Assembly (NCBI RefSeq): GCF_032248455.1 | Contig: NZ_JAVTTP010000001.1 | Span: 124,001 to 188,000 of the forward strand | DNA length: 64,000 nt | Source of the DNA: Pricia mediterranea | Lineage (GTDB): Bacteria; Bacteroidota; Bacteroidia; Flavobacteriales; Flavobacteriaceae | Reading direction: 5' to 3' | Shown: positions 1 through 9,881 of the stretch, piece after piece | Numbering within the stretch: position 1 is the stretch's first letter | Layout of the letters: every line of letters starts with the position of its first letter | Made by a program: the position numbers and the translations under genes | The notes under the pieces: model-generated | What the model saw: the letters and a program-made list of their open reading frames with translations, nothing else | The model's database searches: none | Told to the model about the DNA's origin: nothing

Positions 1-936
1 TTGCGCTCCCGCAGGAAATTGATGCTCAAATTCCGTAATCTCACTCTCATGAACCAAAAAATTGACTTCTTCATCGGTCAAACTGGACAAAGCAGCACCG
101 TCCAGCAGGGGATTGAGCATGGCAACGAGGCGCTCGTATTCGGAAGGTCGGGTAGGCTCGGCTTCCCGAACGATAAGGTTTACCTCTTCTACCTGCTTCG
201 CATTAAAGATGATTTCTTTCCGCTCGGAGTTTGCCTGTATAAGGGTACCTATCTCGTTGAATACCTGGACCGTAAGATCGGCCCGGTTTTTTTCGGCTTT
301 TTTAAAATCGTCTGAAGTATATGATATCTGGTAGTTGCCATCGACTTTTGTTGTGGCTTCGCCCAACAATTCCCTGCTGCGCAAGTCGCGGTCATAGGCA
401 CGGACCAAAAGACCTCCGGCAGGTTCTCCGTTGGCGAGTTTAACGTTACCGAATACAGCAAAGGCCTCAATCGTTTTTGGATCGTCAGATTCGCTAATTG
501 GCTCCAGTGATACCGTGGCACCTGCATCCTCTAATATTCTCTTATAACGCGATGCCGATTTACTATCCAGATTGTCGCCGACCATTCCCAGCTCGTCAAC
601 TATCTTTTTTGACTCCTTAAGCCCCAGACCAGTAAGGTCACGGACGGCTTTAATCACCTGAATTTTTTGGGTACCATAAGAAATTAAACGAACCAGAAAT
701 AGCTCCTCCTCAGTCTTGACTTCCTCTATTTCAACAACCGCACCTACTTCCCGAAGTTTTCGGGCATAGTCTGCTGCCGATTCTTGAAAGAGACCTTCTA
801 AAACCACGCCTCCTGAACGGGCAAGTTCTTCAATTCTCTCTGTGCTTTCAGTACCTAACATACGCTTTAGCATTGCCATAATTGCCCGAAGCGTATTTCG
901 TTTTGCGGGTTGGATTGTTATTTTGAATGTTTTCAT
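1..936 (-). CDS. Tc toxin A-like protein with tandem L7/L12-like N-terminal domains (partial, 3' end off window)
   Basis: The frame is open from an ATG at 936 to the window edge, giving 312 N-terminal residues. Residues about 78-145 look unmistakably like the ribosomal protein L7/L12 C-terminal domain, with the core KIQVIKAVRDLTGLGLKESK at 91-110 and a DAGATV ending near 137-142. Residues 1-72 look like a more diverged copy, with GGVVLEGL and LREVGAVVEI. Residues 155-260 form a beta-rich domain like those near the start of TcA-related proteins (FAVFGNVKLANGEPAGG, then YDRDLRSRELLGEATTKVDG). The gene starts 17 bp after the stop of the TcB/TcC-like gene, so the two are almost certainly cotranscribed. 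The TcA assignment is inferred from this domain and the neighbour, because the pore-forming part lies outside the window. The L7/L12 likeness is read directly from the sequence; its role is unknown. Confidence 0.75.
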   Translation of the reverse strand, partial: MKTFKITIQPAKRNTLRAIMAMLKRMLGTESTERIEELARSGGVVLEGLFQESAADYARKLREVGAVVEIEEVKTEEELFLVRLISYGTQKIQVIKAVRDLTGLGLKESKKIVDELGMVGDNLDSKSASRYKRILEDAGATVSLEPISESDDPKTIEAFAVFGNVKLANGEPAGGLLVRAYDRDLRSRELLGEATTKVDGNYQISYTSDDFKKAEKNRADLTVQVFNEIGTLIQANSERKEIIFNAKQVEEVNLIVREAEPTRPSEYERLVAMLNPLLDGAALSSLTDEEVNFLVHESEITEFEHQFPAGAQ

Positions 937-953
937 GATTTTGTTTTTAAATA

Positions 954-3900
954 TTATTGCGAAGCTGGTTGCATATTTGTCTTTATTTCGTTTATCAGTT
1001 GGTCAAGGTGTACGCCTTTCATCATATAAAAATTTTCTTTTTTAAAATCGTCAAAACTGGTTTTTGTCATAGTTTTGCTAAAGTGATTTTCATTCTCAGG
1101 ACTATAGTCCCTCATTGGGCCACCCATTCCTCTCATTGCTGAAATCCCTCTGATAGTTCTGATTTGACTTGTTTCGGATTCTTGATTTGATATATGCGTC
1201 GTAAATTTCGTTAAATCACTTTTTGAAATTCTCGGCTGCCAACCATTATTCTTGGCAATTTCAATCAAACTATCATACAACGATGAAGTATATTTAAGAT
1301 ATATTCCTTGTCTTAAATTAATTTGATCAGGTTTATTGCCTTCAAATGCATGTCCTTTCCCAGTAGAAAATTGGTTATCTGTTCCGGGCACTGTATGTGT
1401 ATAACTATCTCCAAATGCATGGAGCAACATTCCAAAAATCGGTGTCCCAGGCTCAAAGTTCTTTAATTTTGATGCAATATTCTTTCTAGCCAAAGTTGCA
1501 CTACCTCCTGTAAGTACATGAAGATTCCTTTGAATTAGCTGGGCATGGGCAGTAGCATCTGAGCTCAATTGAGGAGAGGGAGAGAGTGAATCACTGGTTT
1601 GTCCAGTGACTAAATGTTCTACAAATTGTAGCTTTACAGCACTAATCATTGTTGCAGTAGCATCTAGTTCATGCACTTCATCTGGCATTTGGGCATAAAA
1701 AGCGGTTTTAAATGCAACATCCTCAGGAAAACCGGCAGATAAGGCAACAAAATAAACAGTATAAAAATGGCCAGCCTCCATATAATTTCCAGTTGGATCA
1801 TGGAAACTTATAGGATTATCTAAAACATATATATATAAGTTATTTCCATCAGTGGCCCCTGTACGATCAGTACTTATCCATCTAAATATCATATTTGCAT
1901 AATATCTAGCCCCATGATAACTCAACCCGCTCTCCTCATCCCGCTCCTTACCGGTAAACCGATACCGCTTCTTTCCAAAACTCCCAAAACTGGTCTCCCC
2001 GTATGGATAGTGTTCTTCACGGTTCATGAAACTTCCGTTATCGTCAACCACCAAATTGCTACTTCCCAAATGGTCGCCTAAATGGAATTGGATATCCGGC
2101 CCCCTATCATCAGGATGAGCCGCTCCGCGACGAACCAGTGCAATTCGCTGCTGGTCATCCATTACATGAAGCACACTGTTTTCTTTTGGAATGTTCGTCT
2201 CCATGTCCCATAGATAATGCTCAAACAATTCACCGATGAACACTCTTGCTTCCAACTTACCACCCTGTTTACGTACCAATTTCATAACTCGCTGTCCGGT
2301 TGCATCATACAAATACTGCGCATGAACAGAAGGTTCGCTATTATTGGCCTGTGTACGGAATGCTTTTAGCTGGTCACTGTGGTTCCATTCAAAATGACGG
2401 GCCTGACCTTCTTGTACCATGTTGCCGTTAACATCATACCCATAATCGAATGCGGTGCCTCCAAAATCTACCTTTTTTAGTCGATTGTTAGCGGTTTCGG
2501 CAGTAAACGTCCTGTTGGTTTGAAACCCTGAACTTCCCAAGGCATGGTGCTTCATTTGTTGCATATTGCCCATTGCATCATAATTATACTCTCGCATATA
2601 CCCTCGTGTTTGGCTGGTATCCTGACATTTGGGATTGTCCAGCCAAGGTGGATTTGGCAAGTCTTGTTTACATTCCCTACCGGTGGCAGAGCGCAATCTG
2701 TACAATGGATCGTAGGTGAATAATCGATCCAGTTTATCCGGGTTTTCGGCAGTTCCCGAACCGGAAATACGATCTTTGATTTTTAAGATATTTCCGCTAA
2801 GGTCATACGAATAGGCAAAGTCCTGAACCGGAGAGCCATTAGGTTTGTAGGTAAGATTATCCGGTTGCGTATAATTCTCTGTCCGCAGTCGCTTTAAGCG
2901 AAAGGCCTTTTCATCGTAGGCATAGCGGGTCATCAATCCGTTTCCATAGGCGATCATCGTACGCTGTCCCTTAGCATTGTAGGCTATTCGGTCTACATAG
3001 GTTTTGGCACCCGACTTCACTTGCTCCAACGCACCGGCACGGTTGTAAACGGGATTAAGCCGACTCCGGTTTCCTTCCACATCCTCGGGGTAGATTACCT
3101 CCGTTGGCCGGTTAAGGGCATCAAAATTACTGGTAGTCTTATACTTTTTTGAATTTAGCAAGTTAGGTTCAGATTGTTGCCAGTCCACCTGAAAGGATTC
3201 GATCTTCCAATCGTTGGCCGGGGCATCCGCATACACAGAAAGCAACTGCCCGTCTGCTATAACTTGTCGGGTAGTTTCCAGCGGGTTTCCCTTAAAATCG
3301 TATCCTCCGATAGTTATTCTGCCTGCCTCATCGTAGTGCTGATATAACTGACCCAGAAAGTTTCCGTCTTCAATTTCACCAGGAGTTAAATTGGCATCCG
3401 GGTTATCACCGTAGATTAACTTCTGCCGTAATTTTACTTCTTGTTCAACATCATCCCGTGCCCAAAAATGGGTGGGCCGCTGAAGCGCATCCTGGTTTTG
3501 CAGGATCAAAGAGCCTTTTCCATCACGCCGTTCTACTTCCTGTCCGGCCGCATTTACGATGACCTGCCGCAGGCCGGCATCAATACTCTCGATATTTAGG
3601 GGCTGACTTTCGGGAACCAGCGAATAGATATATTTAAAAGCCTTACGATCAAATGCATCGGTTACTTCCAACAGATTTCCGAGGATATCATAACGGGACT
3701 TGGTGGCAATTTCTTCCATTGGGTCATTGGCACTATCCCTTGTTCGTTCAATAGCTTTTACAGTCCTTCCCAGGGCATCGATTTCAATGTTGGCAGGAGA
3801 GTTCCAATGTGCCTGGTAGTCCTGCGATTCCGTAGCATGGGTACGGCCGGCATTGTCATTGGTATCATAGGTATAGGCTTCCCATGGCGTTGGTTTAAAA

Positions 3901-6900
3901 TTATCGGGGTCGTCAAAATCTTCCGGTATTCCGTAAATGACCCTTTGTTCAGAACCGTTGGGGTTGACGGTGCGCAGCACTTGACCTCTTGGATCGTAAA
4001 AAAGTGTCGCTGTCTGCCCCACCATTTCATCGCTCGCTTCGCTTCTATCGAGATAATCCCACCCCTGGTGATAGAATGGCTCGTACTGTTCAATGGGTTT
4101 TCCTTTGTTGTTAAAGGTCTGCCATCCGCTGACACTTACATTGGTGGTGTTCCTGGCTGTTTTGCCTACTACTGCTTTTCGCGTACCAGCTTGATCATCT
4201 TGATTCTCCGGCAGGGTGCCGTTACCAAAGAATTCATCTCCGAACAACACATCCTCTGCTTGTACTCGGTTTTGAATCACCCGGCCAAAGCCATCACTGT
4301 ATTCCCGGGTTTCTATAAACCGCTCCGGGTGGTTTTCTGCTTCATCGGTGAAGAAATCATCGATTTCAGCTTCTATCATGGAATCCTCTCCGTTATCTGT
4401 CCGTCGCATGTTCTCCTGTTCGATCAAGTCCCAGGCATGCTCGGTACGTTGAATGGTATGTACAAAGACCGGATGGGGATGATCGGGGTCGGTTTGCATG
4501 CTTTTTTCAAAAGCAAAGAAATCGTATTCAAACCGGGTTCCCGGCTGTTCGGGGCGGTCTCCTTTTTCTTCGTCTGCCTTGCCCATCACCTGTAGGCTTT
4601 TTGTCATTCCCAACGGGGTAAACGATACGGCAGACCGATTACCGTTGGCATCGGTAATGCCGGTGGGTTGCATAAAATGGTAGTTGTATTCGGCGTGGGT
4701 TTCCAGACCGGCCGGATCGGTGGTCTTTATGGGAAAAAGACCAAAATTATCATATTCCAAGGTGGTCTTATTCCCGAGCGCATCGATTGTCGAAATGGGC
4801 AATCCCACATCATCGATTTCCTGTCTTTGCCCGGCTACATAGAAGCCCTTTTCAAATGGTGAAGTTATACCATCGGACAAACCATATCCAAGCAATGTGT
4901 TTATCAAGCCCGGTCGGGCAGGGTTTGTTGCGCTGGATGGAGATAATGCATCGATAAAATTTGTAGGATATTCATTGCCAAAGTCCTGTTGACCGTCCAT
5001 CTTAAAATAAGGTGGTAAAACACCATTGTGAATATTTTTGAGAATTTCTTCTGTGAATACAAGCGTTTCTGTACGCATGGCTGCACCATGCTCACCAATA
5101 GTTCCATTTTCAAGTCCTATATAAGCTTGGCCGTCATAAAAGGTAAGCGAATGGCCGATTAGTCTTTTATCCACACTTCCATCTTGAACGGAATCCTTAA
5201 GCTGCCGTACACTAACAGCGGTATCAGGGTTTATCTCGTAGCTTTTTGAATCGGCAACCCTGTCAACGATATACTCGTCGGCATCGTCCCGCACTGCGAA
5301 AATGCTTTTGCTAAACGTTGCTAAATATTTTTGTGAGGTGTCAACAAGATCAAGCCAATTTCTAGGACATGCGATTTGTAGTGTTTCTGTAGGCTGCCCG
5401 TACTGATCGTAACCGGAGGTGAAACTAAATTGCGTCATGGGTTCATCGCCACGTTCCCATTGGGTAGTGCGGCTGGCCAGTTGATGGGGTAAATAAATCC
5501 GTCTTCTGGATGTGTCCTCTGGATCCGGCGGTGATTCTTCCCTTACTCCATACACCGATTCCGAAACAGTGTACGGCCGTTCTTCCAGATCGTTGCCATC
5601 CAAGGCATACATTTCCGACCGTAAGGTACTTCCACGGAGGGTGCGTAGCGCATCTCTACGGTTCTTTGGATCCAGGGCCTTTAAAAAATCGGAAAGCTTA
5701 TCGACCCAATCCAACTTGGATAGATCGCCCTGCCAATATTCCTTTTGATAATCAGAAGTGATCCAATCCCCATCCTTTCTTTTAATCGGGCCTTGGTGGA
5801 ACCACGTCCGGGTTTCCGTAGGAGGAGAAAAATATTGTTGGTCCACCATTTGAAAAGAAAGGTCTTCGTCTATTGATTGTTGATGGTAGGTTTCGAAACT
5901 TTCCGTATCCCTTTGGTCAACCCGGCCAAAGCCCCGGAATTCCCGTTCCTCCCCATCCCAATAGCCGTGATGATAGCTGTACTCGGTAGTTAGTTTCCCC
6001 TTGGAAATCCTATCGATAACTTCCACCTTATTGACCACCTGTACGGGAAAAGGCAATGTACTTTGCCAGCGTGTTTCCGATCGCTTTTCATCCTCTACAT
6101 AAAATCTTGTCGAGGATTCATAGGTCACACGTGTAAGAGCGCCTATACGATTATCCATTGTAGTGAGTAGATATGGTTTTATGCCCCCGGTAAAATCGAG
6201 GTAGTAATAATGATTGCGGGCTCCTCTTTTATCACTTGTCCAGAGTAAGGCACTAGTTCCGGAACCGTTTAGATCGACCAACCGAATCGCAGAAGGATAG
6301 GTGATGGGCGGGGTACCGTCAATTTCGATGGCATCGCTCCATCCGCGGCCTGCTTGATTAACCCATAGCGTTACTTTACAGTGATCAACATAAATAAGGT
6401 CGGCCGCTCCGTCACCGTTCAGATCACCAAAAAAAATCTGTTGGGGGTCATAGCCATAAGGCAGGCGCGGGCTATCGTGCATATGTATTCTTTTTCCCCA
6501 GTTCCCATAACCTTTGTTGGGCCAATATTCAATATTCCCGTCGTGCACTAGCACGATATCGGTAAGCCCATCCCCCGTCATATCTGCCCATTTTACGCGG
6601 ACATCGGAAAAATTTACGTTTGGAAAGTCCTCCAGTTTTCCACGGGAAACCTGTTTTACCTCGTTCCATCCTTGTTCGGGGTCATTATAAAACAGTTCAA
6701 ATCTACTGCCACTGCGAAGGACATCGCTTACCCCATCACCGTCTAGATCGATCAAACGGACTTCCGGGTCCTGCAAACTAAACGAAGGTGATTGCCGGTA
6801 TCGCTGAAAGGAACGCCGGTCCCAGAGTGCATCGGGTCGGGTGGGAAAGTACCCAGACATTTCAGGAGTGGTTACCATTAAATCAGGTCTTCCATCACCA

Positions 6901-8171
6901 TTGGCATCCAAGATCTGGACTCCATTGGCAGCAAGGTTTATGCTCGTAGGGGCCTCTCGCATTTCACGGGGCATATCGAATTTTCCGTTGCCCAAGTTTC
7001 GCCAGTAACGTACGTCTCCCTTTGTTTCGAGAAGGTCGGGGAGCCCGTTGCCGAAAAGATCAACAAGTTCAAGATTGGGGTCGGCCAAGGATTGTGAGGG
7101 TATGTCCCGACCCTCGACGGGGAAAAACTTTCGTTTCTTTGGGTCGAACGTACTGTAACCAAAGCGAGGAGCAGGTAGGGTTTCCGTTTTTCCACCATCA
7201 TGGCCAATCACCTCTATACGGTGTAATAAAGGAATTCCATTTTTGGGCAATTTGGTATTTGAAGTTTGTAGTTCGGCATCCGGGAGCTCGTGCAGATATA
7301 CCATTTTATAGGAACGTGTCAATTGATTGTCGGTAAGGGTTTCCACTCCGTCGGGATTGGTATATATTTTGATGGCGCTACATATTTTAGCGGTTCGGAT
7401 TTCAAAACCGGCACGATGATCTGAAGTGGGATAAATGCGTCGGTTATCCAACATAGCGTCTTCATAACGGATTGGGATATCGTCATAAGCAAACCTAACG
7501 GTGACCAGAAATTTTTCATTGCCTGACTCATCTTTATAATCCACATATCGGATTTCTTCGGGATATAACTGATCATATGTGTCTCCTGAATCACGCAGAT
7601 AGGAGTAGACGATCCGGTTACCAAAGGTGTCTTTGGTCTCTGTCAATTTCCAGGCAAAGACATTGTTACGATTATTAGGATGGGCGATAGCGGCCGGATC
7701 ATTACCTTTCGATTTGGATGTGCCATATTTACTGGCAAGACCATCCTTACTACGCACATTCCAGTAATCGTTTTCGGCATCATTTATCCGTTCGATCCGC
7801 GCAAACAGACCTTCGGTCCGTGGCCTATATTTTGTAATGTTGGCCTCAGTTTTAACAGGTACTAAGTCCTCAGATCCAGATAGAATAAAGGTATCCCTGC
7901 CTTGATATTTAGGTATCCCTTTCGAGGTTTTTCGGCCTACACCTGGAATACCCAACGACCAACCCAAGCCGAAGGGACCATTGCCCGAACCTGTACTGTA
8001 CTCTAAATTAAGTTGTGGTTGAAAGCCATTACGGCCCGGCGGCAATGTGATCGGAACCGAAAAATTACCACTGCCCGTAAAAAGATCGGGGCTGAATTTT
8101 TCGCCCAAACCACTAATAGCCCCACCACCATTGGGAAGGGATATTGTACCGGTATTTCCTTCTTGTGCCAT
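954..8171 (-). CDS. SpvB/RHS giant protein, TcB-TcC-like toxin cocoon with C-terminal effector domain
   Basis: This is a 2405-residue protein. The N terminus (about 5-350) is an SpvB/TcB domain: TGTISLPNGGGAISG, then SGNFSVPI and GFGPFGLGWSL-type motifs. Residues about 370-640 hold FG-GAP/VCBS repeats with acidic DxNGDG motifs such as DANGDGRPD and DLNGDGAAD. The middle is TcdB-like, followed by many RHS/YD repeats. The RHS core is near 2030-2125 (HLGDHLGSSNLV, GARYY, ending DPTGN). After DPTGN comes a unique domain of about 280 residues with histidine-rich motifs (HFYTVYFVALSAGF, MPDEVHEL, LLHAFGDSYTHT, GHAFEGNKPD). These resemble zinc-dependent phospholipase C/P1 nuclease-type proteins. In Tc systems the B-C cocoon holds a self-cleaved effector that TcA delivers; here B and C are one chain. 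No signal peptide is seen. The effector's activity is an inference. Confidence 0.9.
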   Translation of the reverse strand: MAQEGNTGTISLPNGGGAISGLGEKFSPDLFTGSGNFSVPITLPPGRNGFQPQLNLEYSTGSGNGPFGLGWSLGIPGVGRKTSKGIPKYQGRDTFILSGSEDLVPVKTEANITKYRPRTEGLFARIERINDAENDYWNVRSKDGLASKYGTSKSKGNDPAAIAHPNNRNNVFAWKLTETKDTFGNRIVYSYLRDSGDTYDQLYPEEIRYVDYKDESGNEKFLVTVRFAYDDIPIRYEDAMLDNRRIYPTSDHRAGFEIRTAKICSAIKIYTNPDGVETLTDNQLTRSYKMVYLHELPDAELQTSNTKLPKNGIPLLHRIEVIGHDGGKTETLPAPRFGYSTFDPKKRKFFPVEGRDIPSQSLADPNLELVDLFGNGLPDLLETKGDVRYWRNLGNGKFDMPREMREAPTSINLAANGVQILDANGDGRPDLMVTTPEMSGYFPTRPDALWDRRSFQRYRQSPSFSLQDPEVRLIDLDGDGVSDVLRSGSRFELFYNDPEQGWNEVKQVSRGKLEDFPNVNFSDVRVKWADMTGDGLTDIVLVHDGNIEYWPNKGYGNWGKRIHMHDSPRLPYGYDPQQIFFGDLNGDGAADLIYVDHCKVTLWVNQAGRGWSDAIEIDGTPPITYPSAIRLVDLNGSGTSALLWTSDKRGARNHYYYLDFTGGIKPYLLTTMDNRIGALTRVTYESSTRFYVEDEKRSETRWQSTLPFPVQVVNKVEVIDRISKGKLTTEYSYHHGYWDGEEREFRGFGRVDQRDTESFETYHQQSIDEDLSFQMVDQQYFSPPTETRTWFHQGPIKRKDGDWITSDYQKEYWQGDLSKLDWVDKLSDFLKALDPKNRRDALRTLRGSTLRSEMYALDGNDLEERPYTVSESVYGVREESPPDPEDTSRRRIYLPHQLASRTTQWERGDEPMTQFSFTSGYDQYGQPTETLQIACPRNWLDLVDTSQKYLATFSKSIFAVRDDADEYIVDRVADSKSYEINPDTAVSVRQLKDSVQDGSVDKRLIGHSLTFYDGQAYIGLENGTIGEHGAAMRTETLVFTEEILKNIHNGVLPPYFKMDGQQDFGNEYPTNFIDALSPSSATNPARPGLINTLLGYGLSDGITSPFEKGFYVAGQRQEIDDVGLPISTIDALGNKTTLEYDNFGLFPIKTTDPAGLETHAEYNYHFMQPTGITDANGNRSAVSFTPLGMTKSLQVMGKADEEKGDRPEQPGTRFEYDFFAFEKSMQTDPDHPHPVFVHTIQRTEHAWDLIEQENMRRTDNGEDSMIEAEIDDFFTDEAENHPERFIETREYSDGFGRVIQNRVQAEDVLFGDEFFGNGTLPENQDDQAGTRKAVVGKTARNTTNVSVSGWQTFNNKGKPIEQYEPFYHQGWDYLDRSEASDEMVGQTATLFYDPRGQVLRTVNPNGSEQRVIYGIPEDFDDPDNFKPTPWEAYTYDTNDNAGRTHATESQDYQAHWNSPANIEIDALGRTVKAIERTRDSANDPMEEIATKSRYDILGNLLEVTDAFDRKAFKYIYSLVPESQPLNIESIDAGLRQVIVNAAGQEVERRDGKGSLILQNQDALQRPTHFWARDDVEQEVKLRQKLIYGDNPDANLTPGEIEDGNFLGQLYQHYDEAGRITIGGYDFKGNPLETTRQVIADGQLLSVYADAPANDWKIESFQVDWQQSEPNLLNSKKYKTTSNFDALNRPTEVIYPEDVEGNRSRLNPVYNRAGALEQVKSGAKTYVDRIAYNAKGQRTMIAYGNGLMTRYAYDEKAFRLKRLRTENYTQPDNLTYKPNGSPVQDFAYSYDLSGNILKIKDRISGSGTAENPDKLDRLFTYDPLYRLRSATGRECKQDLPNPPWLDNPKCQDTSQTRGYMREYNYDAMGNMQQMKHHALGSSGFQTNRTFTAETANNRLKKVDFGGTAFDYGYDVNGNMVQEGQARHFEWNHSDQLKAFRTQANNSEPSVHAQYLYDATGQRVMKLVRKQGGKLEARVFIGELFEHYLWDMETNIPKENSVLHVMDDQQRIALVRRGAAHPDDRGPDIQFHLGDHLGSSNLVVDDNGSFMNREEHYPYGETSFGSFGKKRYRFTGKERDEESGLSYHGARYYANMIFRWISTDRTGATDGNNLYIYVLDNPISFHDPTGNYMEAGHFYTVYFVALSAGFPEDVAFKTAFYAQMPDEVHELDATATMISAVKLQFVEHLVTGQTSDSLSPSPQLSSDATAHAQLIQRNLHVLTGGSATLARKNIASKLKNFEPGTPIFGMLLHAFGDSYTHTVPGTDNQFSTGKGHAFEGNKPDQINLRQGIYLKYTSSLYDSLIEIAKNNGWQPRISKSDLTKFTTHISNQESETSQIRTIRGISAMRGMGGPMRDYSPENENHFSKTMTKTSFDDFKKENFYMMKGVHLDQLINEIKTNMQPASQ

Positions 8172-8407
8172 ACTTTGTCTTTACGTATTATCTTTTTTAT
8201 CTTTAAGAAACAATTGCAAGATGTCCTGGCGTGATGCCCTTAAAGAATTTGGTCCGAAAACCTATACCATTTGTGCCGCCAATTGCCTTAGGTAAACATT
8301 AGGTGATGAGAACTAAGGAAAGCAGATGGGGTACACCATTTAGATATGTAAGCTTTACTCCTAAAAATATAGTGATAATTAGCTCAGGATAATTGTAAAA
8401 AACGGAC

Positions 8408-9277
8408 ATGGATTATCATCATTTCGTTGAAAGTTTAAAAAGGTTCATAATCAAAAATTTTTCAAACAAACTAGATTTCAAAATCCCTGAAAGTCTTAGG
8501 GAATATGTAGTCTGTGCCATCCATGGTCAATCGGACTCAGAGATACAAATTACATATCCCGTACATCCGAATGGATTTCCACTACTAATTAATATTTATG
8601 GTGATATGCCCACTCTTCATATTGGTGGTAAGATGATACATCCAAAATCTAGATTGATCCTCGCCGGACAGGTCCGTGCCAAGAATCTTGAAATTGAAAT
8701 GGATGGAGTTTTTGGCCAGATAGGTTTCGTACTGCGACCAACGACACCCTATTATCTATTTCAAAAGTGCGGCAGTTATTTTCTTAACCGTTGGAGGTCT
8801 GTGGAGAACATTGTACCTAATGATTCAGATAGGCTTGAAAAAACCCTCGATTCAACCGGTGAAGTGATGGCCAGATTGGATATTATGCTAGAATTCTTAA
8901 ATAAGCTTTCCCTAAAAGCCCATCCCCGTCATAAGTGGCTTGATCGAACCTTGAAAATAATTCTGCATACCGATGGTCGAGTTTCCCAGAACAAACTAGC
9001 GGAAATTGTAGGTTTTAGCTTAAGGCATTTTAGGAGGAGGTTCAAAGAAGTTATCGGGGTATCACCAAAATATTATTGCAAAGTGATTCAGATGAACACC
9101 TTCTTTGAGATTTTCAAATCTTCGGATGAAACTAAATTAAATACGATGGCCCTGGATTGTGGCTATTATGATCAAGCACATTTTAATCGTGACTTCAACT
9201 CACTCATTGGAGATAGCCCGAGAAAATTTCTCAATGGCGATCATTCCTTTGCCAAAGATTATTTGGGACGTTTGTAA
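8408..9277 (+). CDS. AraC-family transcriptional regulator
   Basis: This is a 289-residue protein. The C-terminal part (about 185-280) is an AraC/XylS helix-turn-helix pair: VSQNKLAEIVGFSLRHFRRRF, then FKEVIGVSPKYYCKV and a second helix-turn-helix around MALDCGYYDQAHFNRDF. The N-terminal 150 residues are a ligand-sensing type domain of the DUF6597-like class found in Bacteroidota regulators. It is transcribed away from the Tc operon, with 236 bp between the two starts, so it is a plausible regulator of the toxin genes. That link rests on position only. Confidence 0.85.
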   Translation: MDYHHFVESLKRFIIKNFSNKLDFKIPESLREYVVCAIHGQSDSEIQITYPVHPNGFPLLINIYGDMPTLHIGGKMIHPKSRLILAGQVRAKNLEIEMDGVFGQIGFVLRPTTPYYLFQKCGSYFLNRWRSVENIVPNDSDRLEKTLDSTGEVMARLDIMLEFLNKLSLKAHPRHKWLDRTLKIILHTDGRVSQNKLAEIVGFSLRHFRRRFKEVIGVSPKYYCKVIQMNTFFEIFKSSDETKLNTMALDCGYYDQAHFNRDFNSLIGDSPRKFLNGDHSFAKDYLGRL

Positions 9278-9607
9278 TAATAAGCTCAAACTTCTAAATA
9301 GTTTCATACGCTTTTGTAGATTGCCGAGTCGCTAAACTCGTTTTAATGTGCACAGAGCTTTTCGGACTCTTGATGACATTGTGCCGGTTCGATAGTGAAA
9401 AAGGATGAATTCTTTCTTTATAAATTCAGTTTTTCAATTCAACTATTGAAGTGGGCATTTAATGAGTGGAGGATTGCATAATAACATTGTGGTTCTAATC
9501 CAAGTTCCCCGAAAACCAAGAATATAAATTTCAATAAATACGGGGGTTGGGCAAACAAAAAAGTAAAACCGGGTAACCGAATAGGTCTCGCTGAGAGTTC
9601 AGAACAG
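9278..9607. other. Intergenic stretch, no gene seen
   Basis: About 330 bases lie between the AraC gene and the remnant near the sulfatase. I see no convincing coding region, RNA or strong hairpin. A 65-codon minus-strand frame across 9439-9636 has no recognisable features and looks like chance. Confidence 0.5.
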
Positions 9608-9880
9608 TTAGTCAAATTCATAGTCATAATATCCAAACCTTATTGTTGCCTTATGAAAAATGAATTCAGTTTCAGTTTCGGTAAATTCTATGCCATCGAA
9701 GAAAATCGTATATTCAACGTTATTGATTCCGGTATGAACTCTACCAGAAAAAGTAGTTCCTTCCAACATATAGTCTTCATATACCATTCCAGTATGAAAT
9801 TCCCAAGTAACATTTTCTTCATCTAATCTAGCACTGATTGCTGCGTGTGGCACGTTATTGGGATGAGTCTTTGTATAAGA
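9608..9880 (-). pseudogene. Remnant of an unidentified beta-rich protein
   Basis: A minus-strand frame that reads like real protein (VTWEFHTGMVYEDYMLEG, later VEYTIFFDGIEFTETETEF) ends at 9608. It is open further upstream only by running out of frame through the end of the sulfatase gene. The sensible part begins right at the sulfatase stop codon, as if a C-terminal gene fragment had been joined there by a deletion. It could instead be a small intact gene that starts at an internal ATG (9799 or later). No family is recognised. Confidence 0.35.
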
Positions 9881-9881
9881 T

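Noticed and set aside
1-334. Plus-strand frames at the window start
   Set aside because: They overlap the minus-strand TcA-like gene, whose translation contains clear L7/L12-like and beta-rich domains; the plus-strand translations have none.
3758-4595. Long frames on both strands inside the RHS gene (for example 262 codons on the plus strand)
   Set aside because: They lie wholly inside the 2405-residue RHS protein, whose repeats run through without a break; their own translations show no motif.
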